A DNA stretch of 64,000 nt from Aporrectodea caliginosa (lineage: Eukaryota > Annelida > Clitellata > Crassiclitellata > Lumbricidae), in NCBI GenBank assembly GCA_020284085.1, contig JACEVL010000945.1, positions 225,001 to 289,000 of the forward strand, given 5' to 3'. This document shows, piece by piece, positions 35,372-44,794 of the stretch. Under the pieces are notes generated by a model that worked only from the letters and a program-made list of their open reading frames with translations, was not told the DNA's origin and did no database searches. Position 1 is the stretch's first letter. Each line of letters starts with the position of its first letter. The translations under genes were made by a program, and so were the position numbers.

Positions 35372-35473
35372 ATCTATAGCATTAGGTATAACAGGACACA
35401 GTTAACTCAATAATGGTAAAAATGGAATCTAGTGGTTTCTCCAATGAAGGCTTTATTTGGAAGTTTTATATAC

Positions 35474-36224
35474 TGTTACGGTTTTTGGGGTTGCCCTCCT
35501 CGGAAGTGGGACTGGCATGCTTTGACACTGTGCCTATGTGTATGTCCGATGCTTTGACACTGTGCCTATGTGTATGTCCGATGCTTTGACACTGTGCCTA
35601 TGTGTATGTCCGTTGCCTTGTCACTGTGTCTGTATGTGTGCGTCCTGCTTGGCTCTTGCTCACTTTGCCCGTCGGGCCTTGCTCATTTTGCCCGCCGGCT
35701 CTTGCTCACTTTGCCCGTCGGGCCTTGCTCACTTTGCCCGCCGGGCCTTGCTCACTTTGCCCGCCGGCTCTTGCTCACCCTCTCCCTTCCCCTTTCAGGC
35801 CTTGCACGGTGCCGTCTGGATTTGTACACCCCCCACATATTGTACTATATATAGAGGACGCTTTTGTATGTAAGCGACGATGCATTGACGATAGAGCTTG
35901 CTCTGATTTGGAACGATTTCGATGCATCTGACTGGCCTGACGATTCCTGTCTACCGTTGCGTGTCTGTGTGACAGTGGTAGAGTGGGCTGACGATTTGGC
36001 AGAATATACGGGTTCAAAACCTAGTGACTTTGACTTGTCTTGGTTGATTGGAGCGCGTCGTCAGCGGCGATTGCCATAAGTCGTCTGCAATACTCCAGAC
36101 GCCGGACTTGCGCTCTTTCGAGCGACACGCGAGACTGTAGTCCTCCTGCGCAGAACACCGCCGTCTTCGCAACACGAAGAAGCGTGCGAATTGCCCGACC
36201 GGGTGAGAGGCGAGTTCCGCGACA
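35474..36224 (+). repeat. Left (5') LTR of gypsy element 2
   Basis: 751 bp with TATATATA at 35,846. It contains three copies of a 32-bp unit (ATGCTTTGACACTGTGCCTA...) at 35,517-35,610 and a ~24-bp CTTGCTCACTTTGCCCG array at 35,650-35,780. Confidence 0.92.
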
Positions 36225-36284
36225 CTGGTACCAGAAGAAGTGGAGTTCGAGTCTTCCGCCAGCCGACGACGCTAGAATCAACCG

Positions 36285-39200
36285 ATGATGCTCCGTGAAG
36301 AAGACGACGACTACGACGACGGTGAGATTGCCTTCCGGATGCCGAGTCAAGTCCGAACGCCTGCCGATATTTCTACGCCAGCTGCGAGACGGATGGCCGC
36401 GATCGGGACGAAACCGGACAGCAGCCGTTTCTTGGAAGATCTCTCCTTCCCGACGCCGAGTGAAGTCCGAACGCCTGCCGAGACGTCGACGCCAGCCGCG
36501 AGGAGAGCAACGATGGAGATGCCGTCGGAACGAAGACGCTTGGTGACGGAGATCGACTCCGATGACGAAGAGCTGCCGCTGAGACCGAGCATCCGAGAAA
36601 TGACGGGCGAACCGACGAAGCCCAAGGTGCATCCGAGACCGAGCTTCCGAGAAAAGACGGACGAACCGGAGAGATCGAGCTTCCGAGGAAAGACGGGCGA
36701 TCCGGCGACAGAAAAGATGAAATTGAAATCGGATGGCCGCGTAAAGACCGAAGAGACTGAAAAGACGGGCGAGCCGATGAATTCGACGACGAATCTACTG
36801 GAAAGTGTCGGTGGTTTGCTGCGTAACCGCCCGACGCCGATGAAACCAGGCAAGTTCGATGGGACGGGCTCGTTGGAGTCGTTCCTAGTGCAATTCGAGG
36901 TCTGCGCGAGGCATAACCAGTGGACCGCCGCAGACCGAGTCGACTACCTACGATGTTCGCTTGAGAAGGCAGCCACGCAGCTCCTTTGGGACTTCGGCGC
37001 TCAACCGAGCGTGAGTTACGAAGAATTGGTCGAACGCCTTCGCCAAAGATACGGGACGGAAGGCCAAGCAGAAACTTTCCGTGCTCAGCTGTATTACCGA
37101 CGCCAACGACCGGAAGAAAACCTGAGTGACCTTCTGCATGAGATTCGACGGCTGGTTGTCTTAGCCTACCCGGTGCCTTCCAACGAGACGACGCAGATCA
37201 TCGCGAAGGACTCCTTCTTGGAAGCGATGAGAGACCGAGAACTTTCGCTCAAAGTACGCGAGCGAGAGCCGAAGACTCTTGATGAAGCCTACCGGACGGC
37301 GCTTCGCCTGGAAGCCTACCAGCGAGCGACCGACTCCGACGACCGCAGAAGACCGCCGAACAGAGTTCGTGGAGCCCAGGAAACCGACGTGAACCCCCAG
37401 TTGCAAACGCAGCTGGACCGGTTTCTGGCTACGCAGATGGAGGAGCAGCGACGATTCCAGCGAGAGATCGAGCAACGAATCGACCGTCAACTCCGCGAGA
37501 TCCGCCGAGGAAATTCGATGAACGATCGACCGGGTCGAGACGCTCGCCCCGATGAACAACCTACGACGCCATTGGAGAACACGCGACGATCCGTGACTTG
37601 CTACAACTGCGGACGAGCCGGTCACATCTCGCGTAACTGCCGTCAAGCACGCCGCTACAGAAACCGACCGAACGACGACGCACCGCCCGACGATGAACGA
37701 GCTACGATGCCACCGGACCCGGTGGCCAGAAACAACACGACACGTCCGAGTCTGCCGGACCGAGCAAGCAAGAACGCTATCTACATTCGAGGGACGATTC
37801 ACGGACGATCGCAGCTGTGCCTGGTCGACACTGGATCGGAGGTCAGCCTGGTGCCTTCATCTACTGTCGATGGGTTAGAACTTCGCTCTTGCAATCGCTT
37901 TTTGATGGCTGCTAATGGGACTTCAATACGCGTTCTTGGGGAGGTCCAGGTGCCCATTAAGTTAGCGGGTGGTTTTCAGATCCATACTTCATTTTTAGTG
38001 TCAGACCAAATTGCTGAGCCCATGCTTGGGATGGACTGGTTAAGGGAGCATCGCTGTCGCTTAAGTTTTGGGACTGGTGCTTTATTTATTGACCGTAAAC
38101 GTATCTCCCTGGTGAGAGGTAATGGGTCAATGTGGTGCCGGCGCGTGATCGTTGCCGAGGAGGTTATAGTGTCCCCTAGGTGCCAGAGCGATGTCCCGGT
38201 TAAAACTTTGTATGGGGATCTGACTACTGTAGCGCCTGCTTGGATGACTGAGGCTCAAGAGATTCAGCCTGGTGTGCATCTTGCCCGTGTAGTGGTCGAT
38301 GATCACGCGGACAACCGCGTTAGAATAGTGAATTTGAGTGAGAACGAAGTGCGCTTGACTAAGGACCAGATGCTAGGAGGTTTACACCCGGTAGAGGTTG
38401 AGTCTAGCAAGGGAAAAGATGAGAATGCAGGGCCGAAAGATGCTGTTTCGCCTAGTGAAATGTTGTTGGCCGATCTGCCCGACGATGTGTCGCCTGAGAT
38501 TAGGGAACGACTGAGTGGATTGCTGGATGAGTACAGTGATGTTTTCTCTGTCACTGATCGCGACTTGGGAAGGACTTCAGTTTGTACGCATAAGATAGAG
38601 ACCGGAGATGCGCGTCCAGTGCGCCAGCCTTTGAGACGCCAGCCGTTGCCGCACAGAATCGTTGTTGACACCCAGTTGGACGGCATGTTAGCCGATGGAA
38701 TCATAGAGCCAGCTGTGAGCAAGCAATTGACTAGAGTGTTTGCGGTGGGACTACTGTTAATGATCTTTGTGATGATTATGGGTAGTATCAATGAGGTTGT
38801 GTTAGCCATTCCAAGGGACAAATGTGAGGCTCCCTTGATGTCGTGGGCTCGTGTGGGACAGGTAGTTGTGAGGCATGGGGCATCGCCACAAGTTCTGGCC
38901 GATCGGGTTTTGATTTTAGTGGGGAACCTGTTTCGGGAATTTTGTAGGCCAGTGGGGATTGACCAGCTAAGAACATCTAACTACCGCCTTAGTGGGAATG
39001 GCTTAATTGGGTGCTGTCCCCAGGCCCTGGGTGCCTTGTCGGGGGAAGTATTAGCAGCCATCAAGGGTGGTTGGGTGGAGGTTCTTCCCCGTGTCCATGC
39101 TGTCTCGATGACGAGAGACCGTTTGATGGAACGCTGTGGACTCGTCAATTACCGGCTTCGCAAGTCTGCACACGCCCGCCCGTTTATCGCACATGTTGAT

Positions 39201-39341
39201 AAACTTCGCCTCTGCTTCGACGAGGGCCTGGACGACGCGAGGGGCGACCTCGCTGCTGAAGACACTTTCTTCGACGCCATGCCGCCTGTGGACAATGGGA
39301 GACCGAAGCGGACGGTGCGCTTACCCGCCCGTTTCCGCTAG
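36285..39341 (+). CDS. Gag-protease-integrase-remnant fusion ORF of gypsy element 2
   Basis: 1018 codons without a stop. Residues 1-170 are acidic, with VRTPADISTPAARR and FREKTDEPE repeats. The Ty3-type gag domain runs from GKFDGTGSLESFLVQF (about 188) to the helix rich in Arg/Glu. The zinc knuckle CYNCGRAGHISRNC is at about 439; the aspartic protease VDTGSEVSLVP at about 513 is followed by PMLGMDWLREH. RT begins normally (DLGRTSVCTHKIETGDARPV) but is cut after ADGIIEPAVS (about 812). A hydrophobic segment (VFAVGLLLMIFVMIMGSINE) follows, then degenerate integrase: HGASPQVLADR, GNLFREFCRPVGIDQLRT, and GLIGCC where the catalytic Glu should be. The GLVNYRLRKS..ARPFIAHVDKLRLC tail is kept. It cannot reverse transcribe or integrate by itself. 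Codon use shifts visibly near 37,855. Confidence 0.9.
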   Translation: MMLREEDDDYDDGEIAFRMPSQVRTPADISTPAARRMAAIGTKPDSSRFLEDLSFPTPSEVRTPAETSTPAARRATMEMPSERRRLVTEIDSDDEELPLRPSIREMTGEPTKPKVHPRPSFREKTDEPERSSFRGKTGDPATEKMKLKSDGRVKTEETEKTGEPMNSTTNLLESVGGLLRNRPTPMKPGKFDGTGSLESFLVQFEVCARHNQWTAADRVDYLRCSLEKAATQLLWDFGAQPSVSYEELVERLRQRYGTEGQAETFRAQLYYRRQRPEENLSDLLHEIRRLVVLAYPVPSNETTQIIAKDSFLEAMRDRELSLKVREREPKTLDEAYRTALRLEAYQRATDSDDRRRPPNRVRGAQETDVNPQLQTQLDRFLATQMEEQRRFQREIEQRIDRQLREIRRGNSMNDRPGRDARPDEQPTTPLENTRRSVTCYNCGRAGHISRNCRQARRYRNRPNDDAPPDDERATMPPDPVARNNTTRPSLPDRASKNAIYIRGTIHGRSQLCLVDTGSEVSLVPSSTVDGLELRSCNRFLMAANGTSIRVLGEVQVPIKLAGGFQIHTSFLVSDQIAEPMLGMDWLREHRCRLSFGTGALFIDRKRISLVRGNGSMWCRRVIVAEEVIVSPRCQSDVPVKTLYGDLTTVAPAWMTEAQEIQPGVHLARVVVDDHADNRVRIVNLSENEVRLTKDQMLGGLHPVEVESSKGKDENAGPKDAVSPSEMLLADLPDDVSPEIRERLSGLLDEYSDVFSVTDRDLGRTSVCTHKIETGDARPVRQPLRRQPLPHRIVVDTQLDGMLADGIIEPAVSKQLTRVFAVGLLLMIFVMIMGSINEVVLAIPRDKCEAPLMSWARVGQVVVRHGASPQVLADRVLILVGNLFREFCRPVGIDQLRTSNYRLSGNGLIGCCPQALGALSGEVLAAIKGGWVEVLPRVHAVSMTRDRLMERCGLVNYRLRKSAHARPFIAHVDKLRLCFDEGLDDARGDLAAEDTFFDAMPPVDNGRPKRTVRLPARFR

Positions 39342-39872
39342 ATTCTTTGGGACACTGAACGATGTCGACCTTGAATAGACTCTGAACTCTGAACGATGCT
39401 CTGAACAGACTTTGATTTTCTTGTAGAGACTTATTGTTGTTTTGTTGTGTGTGATAATTGCCGGAACTCGGCGTGAATTTAGTTGTAGATTCATTTGTGA
39501 TTTTCTGGGCCGTTGGCCATTGCATAAATTGTGCGATTTTCCGGGCCATGTGGACTGTGGAGACAGAGACTCCTCGGGCCACGGGCCGCTCGATTTGCGT
39601 ATTTAATTTGCAGGTACTTTTCGGGCCTTTGGCCACGTAGTGAACTTTAGATTTTGAGACTTTTCGGGCCTTTGGCCACTCGGCATGAACTCTAGGTTTA
39701 GAGACTTTATGTTCTTTTAGCCTTTGCGTGTTGGCTGAAATCAGCCTCGGACTTTGGGGACGAGGGCCGTTGGCCGTGTTTGTTTTAGGGTTTGGTTGAG
39801 GGTTATTTTGAGCACTTGTAATTTTTCCTGTTGCGGGAACAGGGGACGTTCCCGTTAGTACTGGGGGGAGGG
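39342..39872 (+). other. 3' noncoding region of gypsy element 2
   Basis: Repeats of a CGGGCCnTTGGCCAnn phrase (GGGCCGTTGGCCATTG, GGGCCTTTGGCCACGT, GGGCCTTTGGCCACTC), then the polypurine tract at 39,862-39,871 before the right LTR. Confidence 0.75.
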
Positions 39873-40665
39873 TGTTACGGTTTTTGGGGTTGCCCTCCTC
39901 GGAAGTGGGACTGGCATGCTTTGACACTGTGCCTATGTGTATGTCCGATGCTTTGACACTGTGCCTATGTGTATGTCCGATGCTTTGACACTGTGCCTAT
40001 GTGTATGTCCGTTGCCTTGTCACTGTGTCTGTATGTGTGCGTCCTGCTTGGCTCTTGCTCACTTTGCCCGTCGGGCCTTGCTCATTTTGCCCGCCGGCTC
40101 TTGCTCACTTTGCCCGTCGGGCCTTGCTCACTTTGCCCGCCGGGCCTTGCTCACTTTGCCCGTCGGGCCTTGCTCACTTTGCCCGCCGGGCCTTGCTCAC
40201 TTTGCCCGCCGGCTCTTGCTCACCCTCTCCCTTCCCCTTTCAGGCCTTGCACGGTGCCGTCTGGATTTGTACACCCCCCACATATTGTACTATATATAGA
40301 GGACGCTTTTGTATGTAAGCGACGATGCATTGACGATAGAGCTTGCTCTGATTTGGAACGATTTCGATGCATCTGACTGGCCTGACGATTCCTGTCTACC
40401 GTTGCGTGTCTGTGTGACAGTGGTAGAGTGGGCTGACGATTTGGCAGAATATACGGGTTCAAAACCTAGTGACTTTGACTTGTCTTGGTTGATTGGAGCG
40501 CGTCGTCAGCGGCGATTGCCATAAGTCGTCTGCAATACTCCAGACGCCGGACTTGCGCTCTTTCGAGCGACACGCGAGACTGTAGTCCTCCTGCGCAGAA
40601 CACCGCCGTCTTCGCAACACGAAGAAGCGTGCGAATTGACCGGGTGAGAGGCGAGTTCCGCGACA
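39873..40665 (+). repeat. Right (3') LTR of gypsy element 2
   Basis: 793 bp, longer than the left LTR by two extra ~24-bp CTTGCTCACTTTGCCCG units less a 4-bp difference near GAATTG(CCC)GACCGGG. Otherwise essentially identical to the left LTR. Confidence 0.92.
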
Positions 40666-40717
40666 CTGGTACCAGTATAAGATGGAGTTCTAGTCTTCCG
40701 CAAGCCGATGACGCAAA

Positions 40718-40795
40718 AGGCGATACTCATTCATTCTGAAAATAATATTTATTTATCTAGCGCCTCTTCAAGATATCTATTCAGAGGCGCCCTCT
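40718..40795. repeat. LINE-tail box into which the hAT element inserted
   Basis: ATTCATTCTGAAAATAATAT ... TAGCGCCTCTTCAAGATATC ... CAGAGGCGCC matches the minus-strand 3' end of the CR1/L2-like LINE at 32,300-32,375. Confidence 0.65.
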
Positions 40796-40803
40796 GCGCT
40801 AGC

Positions 40804-42224
40804 CAGTGCCGGATTAACTTTTTAGAGGCCTGGCGCAAACAATGCAACAAAACTAAAGTAGGCCCTCTATCCAATCAAATTATCAAAAAAATGGGGAAAA
40901 ATTAATTATATAGAAAAACATACTTTAATAATTTATGAACACAAAATGAAGCTGTGATAGGATCATAGGAGATTTTTTAATTTTACTTGTTACAGTTCAA
41001 CTGTTCAAAAATGTTCGTCGAGTTTAAAAGTCTTTCCTTCGCGCTTTTAAAGTAGAGAAAGAATCAATGATATCTTGAAAGTCAAGATCTGTCAAGATTT
41101 CCGACTCAATGTTCAAAAGAGTTAAATTTGCCAATCTGTCCTGGCCCATTGTTGACCTCAAAGATGATTTTATGCGTTTTAAATGACTGAATGATCTTTC
41201 TCCAAACAAAACAAAATAAGCGCCCAGTTGATGGCGAATACAAGAGCCAATGTCTCAGAATTTTTTCCCCGTTTGGTGTGATCGTAAAAAAAGCAGAATC
41301 GTTTAGTTTTCTTTTGGTACTATTCAATTATACTTTATTTCCATGTTGTTTTATGGATTTAGAGTACATGCCATCTTGATTACGACATGGTTCAGGTCCC
41401 ATCTGCAGCCAATAACTGACCAAATCTTCATTTATAGTCCACAGAGCAGCATCTGTTTGTGGCACGTTTCCAACAGATTGATTCTCTTGTTTTAATGGTA
41501 GATCTATGGTAGTTTCAGATTTAGGCATATCAATGATATCATTGCTGAAATCAAGGGTGTCTGTTGTTGGCATTAGTGCTGACACTGCTGAGCGGCCTAA
41601 GCCTGAACTGCATCCAGCTTCTGACGCTGAGTCGACACCATCTATAAATTGCGGCACTTCTCGTGTTTTTACTGCCAGAAATTTATCAATACTACCACGT
41701 TGCTGTTTGCCTACCTCTTCAAGTTCGCGTTTTCTTTGACGTTTCTGCCAACCGGACTCAAATTTCTTCATTTTCTTTAGGCCTACTTATTTTATTTGTT
41801 TAAAAATTAAAATTAAAAAAAGAAATAAGCAGCTACATAAACACTAAATAGTAGATAATAATATTACATGGAACATACACTGTGTCGTCTGTACCGTACG
41901 CATATCTATATTTTATTTGGTGATGGGGTCGATCCGCGCATAAATTGATTACGTCATACGTCATCATTACAGTACACAATTAATTAGTACGTCATCATTA
42001 TAGTAGTAGTACTGTAGAAGGCCTGTTTTTATAATGCCACCAAATTTTATATGCAATGCTTGTTTTAGAAATTAAACATTTTAAATAAGCTGGACTGTGA
42101 CTTATATAAACAAATTCGATCGGATAATCGGATTTCTCAATGTTTTTTTTAATTTTTACCCCCGAAAGAAGGCCTGCGCCAGTTGCGCAAGTGCGCCAGT
42201 TGCGCCATAGTTAATCTGGCACTG
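40804..42224 (-). mobile_element. hAT transposon, internally deleted, ZMYM1-like transposase remnant
   Basis: Terminal repeats CAGTGCCGGATTAACT and AGTTAATCTGGCACTG bound 1421 bp. The flanking 8-mer GCGCTAGC is perfect on both sides (40,796-40,803 and 42,225-42,232). The minus strand carries transposase pieces: KKFESGWQKRQRKRELEE and GSIDKFL at the N-terminus (41,771-), a TTF-type zinc-finger stretch NGEKILRHWLLYSPSTGRLF near 41,270-41,200, and the C-terminal dimerisation block FGERSFSHLKRIKSSLRST, MGQDRLANLTLL (41,209-41,024). The DDE core is missing, so it is non-autonomous. Confidence 0.92.
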
Positions 42225-42232
42225 GCGCTAGC

Positions 42233-42840
42233 CTATTAGGCTATGATGTTAAGACAATGTCATTACAAACGAAAATATTCCTTCAATAATTAGCAAAACA
42301 ATGCACAACTCAAAGAGTCACCTATTTTTTCGACCTATATACGACACCCGCATTATTTAGCAGCTGTTCTGCCTTCTCTGCCTCTGTAAACCGGACTCCA
42401 ACCACCTTTTAACAACCTTTTGGAAACCCCTCTGACTTGACGCAGTGCTCGTGAATAAGCTGGGGCCCTGCGCTTGACTATAAAGTGGCGCTTTAGAAGT
42501 TTGGAGTTTACGAATACGATAGGTCTGGAAACGCTTGTCCAAGTGGAAAAGCGTGTCGCTTAATTTGCCTGGACCGGGCCAAGGACGGTGAGACTTGAGT
42601 GATATGCAGCCCAAATTTGGTCCAAAACACGAAATGGAAGGCGTAATCGAAAGCTTAATCCGAAACGCCGACTTGGTCACGGAAATTAGAAGTGCTCACG
42701 AATATACAAGAATTGCAGATAGCCTTACCTTACCTTGCCATTCTTCATTTATCTCGCCTTGGTCTTGGTCCTTGCGCTTATTCATTTCATTGGGTGGGTG
42801 GGGTGGACGGACGGACGGACAGACAGACAGATAGGTAGAT
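42233..42840. other. Spacer, no gene recognised
   Basis: Short frames on both strands lack family motifs. Confidence 0.4.
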
Positions 42841-43320
<480 letters not shown>

Positions 43321-44632
43321 CTAACAGACCCTCCACGTATGCCGTAGGTTTCTATTTTTATGGCGCTGATTCAGAAGGGCTTGAAAAGAGTCGTCTAGCG
43401 TGACGATGAATGTAAAGATTGATGCGATATATTTTGCCTTTTCATGGTTGACAATAATTATTAGACAAGGGTGGATCTAACGAGATATCAAGGCTCTGGA
43501 TGACAAGTGACAAGGGCGGATTCAGAAGTCGAGCCTGGGAGTGGCACGTTTTTTTTACCTCACCTCGTTTCACGTTACGTTACATTCCTTACCTTGCCTT
43601 TCCTTCCCCGTGTTACATTACAATTATTTTCATACTTTATCTCACCTTAACTTAGCACATTACCATTCATGCCTTTTAGTCTTTGACGTTCAGTACCTTC
43701 AGTACCTTCCTTTACCGACTTCCCTATACCTGGTCTTTCCACACCTTAACTCACGTTGCATACCTTACTTTACTTTGTCTCACCGTGCTTGCATGTGCTA
43801 TTTGTATACGTCTCTAGACATGGATGAGTGTATCAAGAAATTAATATAGTACCTGTCAAGAACCTCACAAAAGCCTCTTATTACCGTACTATTCCTAATT
43901 CTGCCCAGCGATTGTTCAGCCAATACCTTCAAGAGAAGCATGCGTACCTGAGCTGATTCATTCTGCGTCTTCCTCTTAAGAGCAAAGGGTATTCATGCCC
44001 AGCGGCCCGTGGCAAATACCTGGGCCGCAGGAGGTGTATCTTATACAAAAGAATACCGCAAGCGCCTATAGTACACGATGAAAACATCATAGCTGCGTAG
44101 TTTTAGATTGTTTGCCATGTAGTCGAGTAGTGTGATCACGCTCAGGCGAGAATGGTAATTTAGAGGTGATCCTGTGGTGGTATTAACAACCCACACACAG
44201 GCTTTAAGAAGAAGTCGTCTAATTCTTGCATTTCCTGCAGGCGTTTGATTGCGTTCACGACTCTATTGAGCAGCACAGTTTAGCTAACAACCCCTAACCT
44301 GCGTATTTAATCGTGTAGGTATCTTGGATTTCTAGCAGATATCTTATTGCGCTTACTACGTTGATGGGCAACACGCGTTGGTTCAGAGTCTATGGATGTG
44401 CTTCAAGGCTGCAGTAGGACTTATTAATAACCTATTGCAGCAGATCGCCTAATCCTCGGATTTTCCGCAGGTACTTGATAGCGTTTACGATGCTGTTGTG
44501 GATCGAGGAGCGTGGCTTCATGTATCCATAGAAATGGCGATGTTGGCGAAGAACTGCGGTCGCGGCGATGAAGAATCTCGCTGTGGTCTATGGACGGCAG
44601 CAGATGGACTACGACGAGAGGTGACGGGTAAG
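43321..44632. other. 5' flank of the IL-17R-like gene
   Basis: 43,560-43,800 is CCTTACCTT-type cryptic repeat, complementary in style to 12,640-12,860. 44,220-44,500 contains three loose ~110-bp repeats around TGATAGCGTTTACGA / TTGATTGCGTTCACGA / TTATTGCGCTTACTACG. No promoter motif decided. Confidence 0.45.
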
Positions 44633-44794
44633 ATGTTGAAGCACTGGGCGCTGAGACACCTGTTAACCGTTCTGTACATCTGTTCCCTATGTGCGCGGTT
44701 GCCATCTGCGAACGGTTGTCAGCGAGAACATTTGCCAAACCTTTGCTTTTGGGAGTTTGAGGACAATTATCAGCCATGTCATTTGCCAGACACG
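44633..44794 (+). CDS. IL-17R-like exon 1: signal peptide and N-terminus
   Basis: ATG 44633 opens MLKHWALRHLLTVLYICSLC, a good signal peptide, followed by a Cys-containing mature N-terminus (NLCFWEFEDNYQPCHLPDT) whose spacing resembles the IL17RD N-terminus. Donor ACG|GTATGT at 44,795 is strong but phase 0. GTTATG at 44,799 would give phase 1 and match the next exon. Confidence 0.65.

Larger units (their letters stand above)
35474..40717 (+). mobile_element. Ty3/gypsy-type LTR retrotransposon 2, RT-less, with tandem junction
   Basis: LTRs 35474-36224 and 39873-40665 begin TGTTACGG and end CCGCGACA. The primer-binding region CTGGTACCAGAAG follows the left LTR and a purine tract GGGGGGAGGG precedes the right LTR. 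The interior is only 3.65 kb and encodes one continuous 1018-codon frame. Beyond the right LTR the sequence repeats the left LTR's downstream leader for about 50 bp (CTGGTACCAG ... GATGGAGTTCTAGTCTTCCG). The structure is therefore LTR-internal-LTR-partial internal, and no target duplication is visible. The LTRs are nearly identical except for repeat number, so the element is young. Confidence 0.92.

Noticed and set aside
36021..36632. 203-codon minus-strand ORF
   Set aside because: Antisense shadow of the gypsy 2 LTR and gag start, caused by high GC and CGA-rich codons.
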